Assembly: GCA_005888395.1 (NCBI GenBank)
Contig: VAXF01000002.1
Span: forward strand, 1 to 33,025
DNA: 33,025 nt
Direction of reading: 5' to 3'
DNA from: Actinomycetota bacterium
GTDB lineage: Bacteria > Actinomycetota > Acidimicrobiia > Acidimicrobiales > AC-25
The position numbers and the translations under genes are program-made. Every line of letters starts with the position of its first letter. Position 1 is the first letter of the stretch. This document shows positions 23,833-31,313 of this stretch, in pieces. The notes beneath the pieces are model-generated. The model made no database searches and was not told the origin of the DNA. It was given only the letters and a program-made list of their open reading frames with translations.

Positions 23833-24768
23833 ATGCGGGTGACGGTCGTGGTGATCGCGTGGAACCCGGGCGCCCGCATCGACGCGTGCCTCGACGCCCT
23901 CCACGCGCAGGATCACGTCGACGTCGAGACGATCGTCGTCGACAACGCGTCCGGTGACGGCACCGCGGCGCGGGTCGCCGAGCGGCACCCGTGGGCGAAG
24001 CTCGTCGCCAACCCGACGAACCGCGGGTTTGCCGGCGCCGCCAACCAAGGGTTCGAGCTCGGGAGCGGCGAGGCCGTGATGACCCTCAACCCCGACGTCG
24101 TGCTTCGTCCGGACTTCGTGCGCGAGCTCGTCGGCGCGCTCGCCGTTGCCGGCGACGTGGGGTCCGCCGGCGGCCTGCTCGTGCGGCCGGACGGCTCGGT
24201 CGACTCGGCCGGCCACCGCATCTTCCACCCGCGCCTGTTTCGCAACCGTGGTGAGGGAGCGTCGCCGGAGGTGTACCGCGAGCCGGCGTGGGTGTTCGGC
24301 ACCACCGGTGCCGCGGGGTTGTACCGCCGGGTCGCCCTCGAGGACGCCGCCGCCCACGATCCCGCCGGGCTGCCCTGGGACGAGGGCTGCTTCGCGTTCT
24401 GGGAGGACGTCGACCTCGACTGGCGGCTCGCCCGTCTCGGCTGGCGCTGCCGCTACCACCCGGCGGCCATCGCCACCCACGAGCGGGGGGTGGCTCGGCG
24501 TGCCGCCGGCGCGTTCGTCGAGGAGCTCAACTGGCGCAACCGCTTCCGCGTCGTGTGGCGCAACGACGCGCCAGCGCGTTTCGCCGCCCATCTGCCGGGC
24601 TTCCTCGTGACCACGGCGCTGAAGGCGGCCGACCTCGCGGTGACCCACCCGCGTGCCCTCGTGCGGGGGACCGCGGGTTTGCGCCTCGGCCGCCGTCCGA
24701 GTGGGCGCGGCGTCCGCGTCGAGACCGAGCCCTTCGACTACCGAGGCTGGGTCCGCACCCATCTCTGA
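23833..24768 (+). CDS. GT2 glycosyltransferase, rhamnosyltransferase-like
   Basis: A 311-residue family 2 glycosyltransferase similar in plan to the one at 3959. It has VTVVVIAWNPGARIDACLDA, VVDNASGDGTAA, NRGFAGAANQGFELGSGEAV, TLNPDVVLRPDF with the metal site, and FAFWEDVDLDWRLARLGW, the acidic catalytic segment. FGTTGAAGLYRRVAL precedes it. The C-terminus is basic with a hydrophobic stretch near 255-270. The ATG at 23833 lies 11 bases after the stop of the M23-CWB2 gene. It may belong to the same transcript or use the -10-like box overlapping that stop. Donor and acceptor are unknown. Confidence 0.9.
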   Translation: MRVTVVVIAWNPGARIDACLDALHAQDHVDVETIVVDNASGDGTAARVAERHPWAKLVANPTNRGFAGAANQGFELGSGEAVMTLNPDVVLRPDFVRELVGALAVAGDVGSAGGLLVRPDGSVDSAGHRIFHPRLFRNRGEGASPEVYREPAWVFGTTGAAGLYRRVALEDAAAHDPAGLPWDEGCFAFWEDVDLDWRLARLGWRCRYHPAAIATHERGVARRAAGAFVEELNWRNRFRVVWRNDAPARFAAHLPGFLVTTALKAADLAVTHPRALVRGTAGLRLGRRPSGRGVRVETEPFDYRGWVRTHL

Positions 24769-24776
24769 CGGCAGGC

Positions 24777-24816
24777 AAAAATGCAGGAAGGGCCCTTGGG
24801 GACGGGCCCTTCCTGC
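24777..24816 (-). terminator. Intrinsic terminator for the small helical protein gene
   Basis: A perfect 13-bp stem (24783-24795 with 24804-24816) and 8-base loop. On the minus strand it is followed by A and then five T (24781-24777), so it works for the gene ending at 24837. On the plus strand no T-run follows, so it may only block readthrough weakly in that direction. Confidence 0.85.
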
Positions 24817-24836
24817 GGTGCTGGGGGGTTGGGGAT

Positions 24837-25139
24837 CTAGGCGGCGGAGCCGACCAGGGAGCGCAGCTGGGTGCGCGCGTCCTTGGCGGTGTCGCGGGCC
24901 TGCTTCACCAGGTCACGCGCCTGGGGAGGCAGGCGCCCCTCGAGCTGGCTCACGACCGGCTCGAAGCGGCTCTCGATGTCACGGGCGACCTTCTGGACCT
25001 GGTCGCGGGTGCCGTTGAGCTGCTTGGTGACCTGCTGCCGCAGCTCGCGGCGCTGGACCTGGGCCTTCTGGAACGCCAGGACGCCGAGACCCACGCTCAC
25101 GTAGGCGGCGTCCTTGAGGGTCTTGGTCAGATCGGGCAT
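24837..25139 (-). CDS. Small amphipathic helical protein, unknown function
   Basis: A 100-residue protein: a short hydrophobic segment at about 12-24 (AAYVSVGLGVLAFQ), then a long charged helix to the end (AQVQRRELRQQVTKQL, TRDQVQKVARDIESRF, PQARDLVKQARDTAKDA), which looks like an apolipoprotein- or phasin-like surface-binding helix. It has no Cys and no cleavable signal. I do not know its function; coating a membrane or storage granule is a guess. Unlike its neighbours it has a conventional promoter, a strong ribosome site (GGGAGGAAG, core 6 bases before ATG) and its own terminator, so it is probably a highly expressed single-gene unit. Confidence 0.85.
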   Translation of the reverse strand: MPDLTKTLKDAAYVSVGLGVLAFQKAQVQRRELRQQVTKQLNGTRDQVQKVARDIESRFEPVVSQLEGRLPPQARDLVKQARDTAKDARTQLRSLVGSAA

Positions 25140-25142
25140 GGG

Positions 25143-25201
25143 CTTCCTCCCAGATGCTCGCGGCTGTTAGCAATATACCCACAATCGATGAACAGTTGCA
25201 A
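25143..25201 (-). promoter_or_regulatory. Promoter and ribosome site of the small helical protein gene
   Basis: On the minus strand: -35 TTGCAA (25201-25196), an 18-base spacer, and -10 TATATT (25177-25172), one mismatch from TATAAT. The ribosome site GGGAGGAAG is at 25151-25143. This is the most A+T-rich stretch in the window. Confidence 0.7.
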
Positions 25202-25215
25202 GCGGATTTCCTCGC

Positions 25216-25221
25216 TACGCT
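25216..25221 (+). promoter_or_regulatory. Candidate -10 box TACGCT
   Basis: TACGCT fits TANNNT and ends 10 bases before the ATG at 25232, the same arrangement as at other starts here. It supports 25232 rather than the earlier in-frame ATG at 25154, which lies inside the divergent promoter. Confidence 0.35.
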
Positions 25222-25231
25222 CGCCCCCCGG

Positions 25232-28200
25232 ATGGACGCCCCGCCGACCGCCTCGCCGGCCGCCCCGCCGGTCGTGGCGGTCATGGTCACCTACGACCCC
25301 GGGCCGTGGCTGGAGGAGGCGCTGGGCTGCCTCCGGTCGCAGGACTACCCCGACCTGAGCGTGCTGGTGATCGACGCCGCCGGCCCCGCCGATCCCACGG
25401 CGCGGGTGGCGGCGGTGCTGCCCGGTGCGTTCGTCCGGCGCCTGGACGAGAACCCCGGCTTCGGCGCGGCCGCCAACCACGCGCTGGCGATGGTGGAGGG
25501 GGCGGCGTTCTTCCTGCTCTGCCACGACGACGTCGCGCCCGAGCCCGACGCGGTGCGCCTGCTCGTCGAGGAGGCCCTCCGATCCAACGCGGGCATCGTC
25601 GGCCCGAAGCTGGTGGCGTGGGACGACCCGCTCCACCTGCTCCAGGTGGGAATGGCCGTTGACAAGACCGGGGCGCCCTCGCCGCTGGTCGAGCGGGGCG
25701 AGCTCGACCAGGAGCAACACGACGCCGTGCGCGACGTGTTCGCGGTGCCGGGTGGCTTCACGCTCATCCGCTCCGACCTCTTCGTGGCGCTCGGCGGCTT
25801 CGACCCGGCGATGACGCTCCACGGCGAGGACTTCGACCTGTGCTGGCGGGCGCAGGTTGCGGGCGCACGCGTGCTCGTCGCTCCCGCGGCGCGGGTGCGC
25901 CACCTCGAGGCGCTTCCCCGCCGTCACGACGATCGCGACCGGCGGCTCCTCCAGACCCGGCACCGGCTGCGCGCTCTGCTCAAGGCGTACGGGCCCTTTC
26001 ATCTGGCCCGCGTATTGCCGCAGGCGCTGGCCGCCGGCGCCGTCGAGACCGTCTACGCGCTGGTGGCGGCGCGGCGCGGCCAGGCGCGCGACGTCGTGTC
26101 GGCGTGGATCTGGAACGTGCGCGTCCTGGGCGACACGCGCCGTGCCCGCAAGGTCGTGCAGCGGTCGCGGCGCCTTCCGGACAGCGAGGTGCGGCGGCTG
26201 CAGGTGCACGGGAGCGCCCGCCTCAACGCCTACCTGCGCGGCCAGCTCGCCGGCGGGGACGACCGGGCCCAGAGTCTCGCCGCCGCCGGTCGGGGCTTCG
26301 CCGGATCGTTGCGCCGGGGACCGCTGCGGGCCCCGCTCGTCGTGTGGTCGGCGATGGCCCTCGTGCTCCTCGTCGGCACCCGCGGCTTGATCCGAGGCGG
26401 CCTCCCCGAAGTCGGCCAGCTGGCGCGCTTCCCGGGCCACGCGACCACCTTCCTCCGTCATTTCACGGCCGGTTGGAGGTACTCGGGGCTCGGCTCGGAC
26501 GCGCCGGCGCCGGCGGCGTTCGGCCTGCTTGGTGTGGCCGGCATGGCGCTGTTCGGCAGCACCGCCTTGCTCCAGAAGGTGCTCGTGCTGGGGGCGCTAC
26601 CCGCCGGGGTGCTCGGTACCTGGCGCCTGTCCCGCCCGCTCGAGTCGCGCGCCGGCCGCCTGGTCGCCGCCGCCGTCTACCTCGCCGTCCCGTTGCCGTA
26701 CGACGCGCTCTCGCGCGGCCGGTGGGACACGCTCGTGGCCTACGCCGCGTTGCCCTGGATCACAACCCGCCTGCTGGCGTCCTCGGGCCTCGAGCCCTTC
26801 GGTGGCGAGCGGACCGGCGAGCGGACCGGCGAGCGGACCGGCGAGCGGACAGTGGATCGCCCGTTCTGGCGTCGGTGCCTCTCCCTGGGCGTGCTCCTCG
26901 CCCTCGCTGCCGCGCTCGTGCCCGCCCTCGTGCTCGTCGTGGTGGTCGTGGCTCTCGGGCTGGCGGCCGGGTCGCTCGTCGCCGGGTGGAGCCGAACCGC
27001 CCTCCGCCCGGTCGCGGTCGCCATCGGCGGCGTGGCGGTGGCCGCCGTGCTGCTGTTCCCGTGGACGCTCGAGTTCGTCCTGCCGGGCGGCGACTGGGCC
27101 AGCCTCGCCGGGGTGCGCCCGCCTGCGGGCACCGCCCCCGGTCTCGGCGCGCTGCTGCGGTTCCAGGTGGGGCCGATCGGCGCCCCACCGCTCGGGTGGG
27201 CGTTCCTCCTCGCCGCCGTGCTGCCGCTGCTCATCGGCCGTTCGTGGCGGTTGGCGTGGGCGGCGCGGGCCTGGATCGTGGCCATCGTGTGCTGGGGCCT
27301 CGCATGGGCGGGCGGCCGAGGCTGGCTGCCGCGGGCCCTGCCCACCGGGGTGCTGCTCGCCCCGGCGGCCCTCGCCGTGGCCCTCGCAGCCGCCCTCGGG
27401 CTGGTCGCGTTCGACACCGACCTGCGCGGCTACCGCTTCGGGTGGCGCCAGCTGTGCTCGGTGATCGCCGCCGGCGCCCTCGCGGTGGGCGCCCTGCCTG
27501 TGCTGGGCGCGGCCGCCGGCGGTCGCTGGCACATGCCCCGCCGCGACTACGCGCGCACGCTCGCGTGGATGCGCGACGACCGTTCGGCCGGGTCGTTCCG
27601 CGTGTTGTGGATGGGCGATCCCGACGCGCTCCCCGTTGAAGGGTGGCGCCTCGACGAGGGGTTGGCGTACGCGCTGTCGCGCGACGGGCCCGGTTCGGCG
27701 CTCGAGCGCTGGCCCGAGGCCGCCGACGGCCCGACCCGGCTGGTCGCCGACGCTGTGGTCGTGGCCCGTGGCGGCGGCACCACCCGGCTCGGCCACCTGT
27801 TGGCGCCGATGGCGATCCGCTACGTGATCGTCCCGGACCGCCCGGCGCCCGGCGGGCGCGGACGCCTGCTGCGCCCGCCCGAGACGCTCCGGCTGGCGCT
27901 CGGCGCCCAGATCGACCTCCGGCGCGTCGAGTCCGATCCCGACCTCACGCTCTACGAGAACACGGCATGGGCACCGCGACGGGCGCAGGTACCGCCTGCG
28001 ACGGTGCCCGCCCTGCGCCGGGCCGGCCCGGATGCCGCGCTCAGTGCCGAGCTCGCCGGTCTCCGGCCGGCCGTCGACCGCGACCACGGCGCCTTCGAGT
28101 CGAAAGGTGTGGTGGCGCGCGGCGCGCTCCAGTTCGGCGAGGCGGCGTCGCCCGACTGGCAACTGCGGGTCGACGGGCGCACCGCCGAGCGAGTGCGCGC

Positions 28201-28372
28201 CTTCGGCTGGGCCAACGCGTTCCTCGTGCCGCGCGGTGGACAGGCCGTGCTGCGGTACCGGACCCCGCCTTACCGGTTGGGCCTCGTCGCGGTCGAGGTG
28301 GCGCTGTGGGTCGCGGCCCTCCGCGCGCTGGCGCGCCGTCGGCGGCGCGCCCCCAGAACGGTGGGCGAGTGA
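25232..28372 (+). CDS. Giant GT2 glycosyltransferase fused to polytopic membrane domain
   Basis: A protein of about 1046 residues. The first 260 are a GT2 domain: VVAVMVTYDPGPWLEEAL, ENPGFGAAANHALAM, FFLLCHDDVAPEPDA, and LHGEDFDLCWRAQVAGA as the acidic catalytic segment. A basic linker follows, then from about 367 to 780 ten or so membrane segments. The C-terminal part (about 780-1010, MPRRDYARTLAWMRDDRS onward) is probably outside and ends with a final helix and basic tail. A loop near residue 525 holds four GERT repeats. In other actinobacteria such fusions precede DUF5719 genes, as here. It may make and use a lipid-linked sugar in one protein; that is inference. I chose ATG 25232 over 25154 because the latter overlaps the divergent promoter. 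Confidence 0.88.
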   Translation: MDAPPTASPAAPPVVAVMVTYDPGPWLEEALGCLRSQDYPDLSVLVIDAAGPADPTARVAAVLPGAFVRRLDENPGFGAAANHALAMVEGAAFFLLCHDDVAPEPDAVRLLVEEALRSNAGIVGPKLVAWDDPLHLLQVGMAVDKTGAPSPLVERGELDQEQHDAVRDVFAVPGGFTLIRSDLFVALGGFDPAMTLHGEDFDLCWRAQVAGARVLVAPAARVRHLEALPRRHDDRDRRLLQTRHRLRALLKAYGPFHLARVLPQALAAGAVETVYALVAARRGQARDVVSAWIWNVRVLGDTRRARKVVQRSRRLPDSEVRRLQVHGSARLNAYLRGQLAGGDDRAQSLAAAGRGFAGSLRRGPLRAPLVVWSAMALVLLVGTRGLIRGGLPEVGQLARFPGHATTFLRHFTAGWRYSGLGSDAPAPAAFGLLGVAGMALFGSTALLQKVLVLGALPAGVLGTWRLSRPLESRAGRLVAAAVYLAVPLPYDALSRGRWDTLVAYAALPWITTRLLASSGLEPFGGERTGERTGERTGERTVDRPFWRRCLSLGVLLALAAALVPALVLVVVVVALGLAAGSLVAGWSRTALRPVAVAIGGVAVAAVLLFPWTLEFVLPGGDWASLAGVRPPAGTAPGLGALLRFQVGPIGAPPLGWAFLLAAVLPLLIGRSWRLAWAARAWIVAIVCWGLAWAGGRGWLPRALPTGVLLAPAALAVALAAALGLVAFDTDLRGYRFGWRQLCSVIAAGALAVGALPVLGAAAGGRWHMPRRDYARTLAWMRDDRSAGSFRVLWMGDPDALPVEGWRLDEGLAYALSRDGPGSALERWPEAADGPTRLVADAVVVARGGGTTRLGHLLAPMAIRYVIVPDRPAPGGRGRLLRPPETLRLALGAQIDLRRVESDPDLTLYENTAWAPRRAQVPPATVPALRRAGPDAALSAELAGLRPAVDRDHGAFESKGVVARGALQFGEAASPDWQLRVDGRTAERVRAFGWANAFLVPRGGQAVLRYRTPPYRLGLVAVEVALWVAALRALARRRRRAPRTVGE
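26804..26850 (+). repeat. 12-bp tandem repeat GGCGAGCGGACC, four copies
   Basis: Three exact copies and a fourth that changes in its last base. Each encodes Gly-Glu-Arg-Thr, in a loop between membrane segments of the GT2 fusion protein. Copy-number change would lengthen the loop without shifting the frame. Confidence 0.92.
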
Positions 28373-29808
28373 GCTCGTTGACGCCGCGGCGTCTGCCGAT
28401 CGTGCTCACGATCGTGGCCCTCCTCGCCGCGGGGGGGCTGGCCGACCGCGCCGGCCGGCCGGCGCCGGCCGGCGCGCGCGAGCAGTCGCCGTTCGCGATG
28501 CCGGTCGCCGCGCCAACGTCGGCGCTGTCGTCGACGTGGTACTGCGCGGGTGGGACATCGCAGCTGAAGGGGTTCGCCGACGGGTGGCTCGTGCTCGCCA
28601 ACTCCGAGGACCGCACGGTCCACGTCGTCGTGACGTTCATCCCGAACGATCCCTCGATTCGTCCGCGCCACGTGCCGGTCGACGTCAAGCCCCTGTCGCA
28701 GCTGACGCTGCACGACTTCGACTACCTGCAGGCTCAGTTCGTCGCGGCCACCGTCGAGGTGCGCGGCGGCGGTGTCGTCGCGGAGCACTTCGTCCTCGGC
28801 CCGGGTGGCGCAAGCGTGGCCCCGTGCGCGTCGTCCGCGTCCGATCGCTGGTACTTCGCCGACGGCGGCACGACGCGCGACGCCACCGAGCTACTGGCCC
28901 TTTTCAACCCGTTCCCCGAGGACGCGATCGTCGACCTCTCCTTCACGACCGAGGCAGGCGGCATCGAGCCCGAGGCGCTCCAGGCGCTGGTGGTGCCGGG
29001 CCGTGGCCTCTCCGTGGTGAACGTCGGCGACCACGTCGTGCGCCGGCGCGCGGTGTCGGTGTCGATCGTCGCCCGCAGCGGCCGGCTCGTCGCCGACCGC
29101 ATCCAGTCGTATTCCGGCAGCGCCGGTCGCCGCGGCCTCGCCCTCGTCCTCGGCACGCCGTCGCCGGGCACGCTCTGGTACTTCCCTGAAGGGCTCGTCA
29201 CCAAGGGCGTCGTCGAGCGGTACCAGCTCTACAACCCCTCGGACCAGGAGGCGAAGGTCGAGCTGGCCCTCGGGCTCGAGAAGGGCGCGGCCGAGCCCTT
29301 CGACCTGACCGTCCCGGGGGGCGGGCGAATCACCGTGCTCGCGAACGCCGAGGGCCGGATCCCGGCCGAGGTCCCCCACTCGGCCACCGTGAGATCGGTC
29401 AACGGGGTAGGGGTGGTGGTCGAGCGGTCCATCGACGCCACCAAGCCGTCCCCCCGGCGCGGCCTCGGCTCGACGCTCGGGGCGCGCCAGAGCGCCCGGC
29501 GCTGGCTGTTCGCGATCGGCCTCGCCACCGACACCGTCGACGAATGGCTCGTGCTCCAGAACCCCGGGACGCACGCCGCGACGGTCTCGGTCACCGCCCT
29601 CGCCGACGGACAGCAGCTGGCGATCGACGGGCTCCAGGACGTGCGGCTGGCGCCGGGCCGGCGGATGGCGTTCCGCCTGGGCGACCACCTGCGGCGTGAT
29701 CCGCTCCCGCTGCTCGTCACCTCCACCGAGCCCGTGGTCGCGGAACGCGACCTCTACACCGTCGGCGGCCTCGGCATGTCGACCGTGATGGGCGTGCCGT
29801 TGCGCTAG
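28369..29808 (+). CDS. Secreted DUF5719-type protein
   Basis: An exported or anchored protein of 479 residues. An N-terminal hydrophobic segment at about 11-25 is followed by an Ala/Pro/Arg region. The rest is a beta-rich repeat: segments such as TWYCAGGTSQLKGFADGWLV, RWYFADGGTTRDATELLALF, LWYFPEGLVTKGVVERYQLY and RWLFAIGLATDTVDEWLVLQ occur at about 100-residue spacing, each followed by a strand-rich part, so it has four related units. Two Cys (in WYCAGG and VAPCAS) may form a disulfide. I assign DUF5719 by this pattern and by position after the GT2 fusion gene. Function is unknown. The GTG at 28369 overlaps the preceding stop by 4 bases. Confidence 0.82.
   Translation: MSSLTPRRLPIVLTIVALLAAGGLADRAGRPAPAGAREQSPFAMPVAAPTSALSSTWYCAGGTSQLKGFADGWLVLANSEDRTVHVVVTFIPNDPSIRPRHVPVDVKPLSQLTLHDFDYLQAQFVAATVEVRGGGVVAEHFVLGPGGASVAPCASSASDRWYFADGGTTRDATELLALFNPFPEDAIVDLSFTTEAGGIEPEALQALVVPGRGLSVVNVGDHVVRRRAVSVSIVARSGRLVADRIQSYSGSAGRRGLALVLGTPSPGTLWYFPEGLVTKGVVERYQLYNPSDQEAKVELALGLEKGAAEPFDLTVPGGGRITVLANAEGRIPAEVPHSATVRSVNGVGVVVERSIDATKPSPRRGLGSTLGARQSARRWLFAIGLATDTVDEWLVLQNPGTHAATVSVTALADGQQLAIDGLQDVRLAPGRRMAFRLGDHLRRDPLPLLVTSTEPVVAERDLYTVGGLGMSTVMGVPLR
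28454..28473. repeat. Perfect 20-bp GC-only palindrome
   Basis: The palindrome is centred on GGCGCC at 28461-28466, with arms of GGCC repeats, inside codons 29-35 of the DUF5719 gene. It could fold in the mRNA near the start, but in DNA this GC-rich it may have no role. Confidence 0.7.
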
Positions 29809-29827
29809 CTGGAAGGCGCGGGCGCGC

Positions 29828-31234
29828 TCAGGTGATCGCGGTGTGCACCGCCGCCTCGACGGCATCGCTGAGCGCGGCCGTCCCGCCGTAGAGCACCGCC
29901 ACCTCGATTGCGTCCCTGTTCGCCGAGAGATAGTCCTGTGTCGGCCCCGAGAGCGCGGACGGGGCGCTGAGCAGGAGCGGCCCGTCCGCCTGGCCGATCT
30001 CGGCCCCACCGCTCAGCCCGTCGGGGAAGTTCTGGCCGCTGGCGATGCCCACGATGAGCGGGTTGTCGAAGAGGGTCGTCGCCACCTTGCGCGAGGTGTC
30101 GTACCGGTCGACGCCGACGATCGCGGTCGCCGCCGGGTCGGCGGCAGCCGCCGCGCCGCCGATCGCGAACACCTGGTCGGCCGGGTGTGTGGCGAGGTAT
30201 GCGGCGACGGAGCCCGGCATCGAGTTGCCCGCGGTGAGCAGGACCGCCCCGTCCTTGTGGGCCGCCGCCGCTCCGGCGCTCAGCGCGTCCGGGAACGTGG
30301 CGCCGGTCGCGAGGAAGATCGTGTTCGGGTTGCCGAGGCCCTGGTCGGCGACCTGGAGGGCCGTCTGGAAGCGGTCGGGCCCGGCGAGCCGCAGTGGTGT
30401 GTAGCCGAGCGCCCGCACGCGATCCTCGACGGCCTGGGACAGCGCGGCGGTGCCGCCGAGCAGGTAGACGGTCTGCGTGGGGGTCAGCACCCGTTGGAGC
30501 TCGGCCTCGACCCGCGCGTCGAGGCCCGCCGGGCTGGTGAGGAGCAGGGGCGCGTCCTTCGCCACGGCCAGGGGAGTGCCCGCGAGCGCGTCGGGGTAAT
30601 CGGTGGCCTTGGCGAGTACGGCGGCGTGCGCCTCCCCGTTGCCGAAGCTGTCCTGCGAGGTCTTGATCGACGTGTCGATGCGGTCGGCACCGGCGATCCG
30701 AAGGACGACGTCGTTCGGCGCCGCGTCGACCTCACCGGCGTCGGGCTGGCCGTTGCCGTTGACATCGTTGAACGCGATGGCGAGCCACGTGAACGTGGTG
30801 GCGCCACCGATCAGCGAGCGGTCGAAGGAGAGTTGGAGCGACGTCGTGGCCGTGCGCGTCACGGTTGCCGGGCCCTTGACGTTGCCGTCGGCATCGAGGA
30901 CCGCCCCCTCGAGACTCGACCCGTTCCAGGCCGCCGCGGCGAGGAACTCCGGCTTGCCGTCGCCCTCGAGGTCGATGAAAGCACCCATGAGGTCGACGTT
31001 GGAGTCCATGAACGCGTCGTAGGTCTGGAAGCTGAACGTGACCGTGGACGTGTCGCCCGACCTGGTCACGGTCTGCAGGTCGAGGGGGTTGGACACGTCG
31101 TTGGGATCGTTGATGACGTCACCGGTCGTTCCGTAGGTGACGGCGCCGGCCGGTCGACCCAACCCGACGATCGTGAGCGCCACCAGCCCGCTCGCGAGGA
31201 ACAACCCGATCCGTCGCTTCGCCCGCCCGCCCAT
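29828..31234 (-). CDS. Secreted protein with beta domain and three CWB2 repeats
   Basis: Exported wall-associated protein of 468 residues. A signal peptide occupies about 1-31, ending at PAGA. Residues about 32-195 form a beta-rich domain with two acidic, calcium-loop-like stretches: IDLEGDGKPEF and NDVNGNGQPDAGEVD. Three CWB2 repeats follow (LRIAGADRIDTSIKTS, LRLAGPDRFQTALQVA, AIVGVDRYDTSRKVA), each with the YPDALAG- or FPDALSA-type motif and a LLGGTAALS strand. No enzyme domain is visible; it may be an S-layer-like or adhesive protein. ATG 31234 has AAGGGGG upstream; the longer frame before it overlaps the intergenic region and is rejected. It converges with the DUF5719 gene with a gap of 19 bases. 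Confidence 0.9.
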   Translation of the reverse strand: MGGRAKRRIGLFLASGLVALTIVGLGRPAGAVTYGTTGDVINDPNDVSNPLDLQTVTRSGDTSTVTFSFQTYDAFMDSNVDLMGAFIDLEGDGKPEFLAAAAWNGSSLEGAVLDADGNVKGPATVTRTATTSLQLSFDRSLIGGATTFTWLAIAFNDVNGNGQPDAGEVDAAPNDVVLRIAGADRIDTSIKTSQDSFGNGEAHAAVLAKATDYPDALAGTPLAVAKDAPLLLTSPAGLDARVEAELQRVLTPTQTVYLLGGTAALSQAVEDRVRALGYTPLRLAGPDRFQTALQVADQGLGNPNTIFLATGATFPDALSAGAAAAHKDGAVLLTAGNSMPGSVAAYLATHPADQVFAIGGAAAAADPAATAIVGVDRYDTSRKVATTLFDNPLIVGIASGQNFPDGLSGGAEIGQADGPLLLSAPSALSGPTQDYLSANRDAIEVAVLYGGTAALSDAVEAAVHTAIT

Positions 31235-31275
31235 GCCGCCCCCTTGTGCGGCCGCCCTGCTGCGCCGCACCCGCG

Positions 31276-31281
31276 ACGGTA
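31276..31281 (-). promoter_or_regulatory. Candidate -10 box TACCGT
   Basis: On the minus strand TG directly precedes TACCGT, about 40 bases before the ATG of the CWB2 protein, leaving a leader that contains the AAGGGGG ribosome site. It is the same hexamer as the minus -10-like box at 16681-16676. Confidence 0.3.
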
Positions 31282-31313
31282 CATGGGCCACCCCGGTCCG
31301 TCGAGCGCAGCGA

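Noticed and set aside
25154..25231. Earlier ATG for the GT2 fusion gene
   Set aside because: The stretch holds the divergent promoter of the small helical protein gene, and the added 26 residues precede an already complete GT2 domain.
26597..28162. 521-codon minus-strand open frame opposite the GT2 fusion gene
   Set aside because: Antisense shadow; no hydrophobic pattern or motif, and the GT2 frame is well supported.
29809..29827. Possible terminator between the convergent DUF5719 and CWB2 genes
   Set aside because: Only a weak GC inverted repeat and no T-run in either direction.
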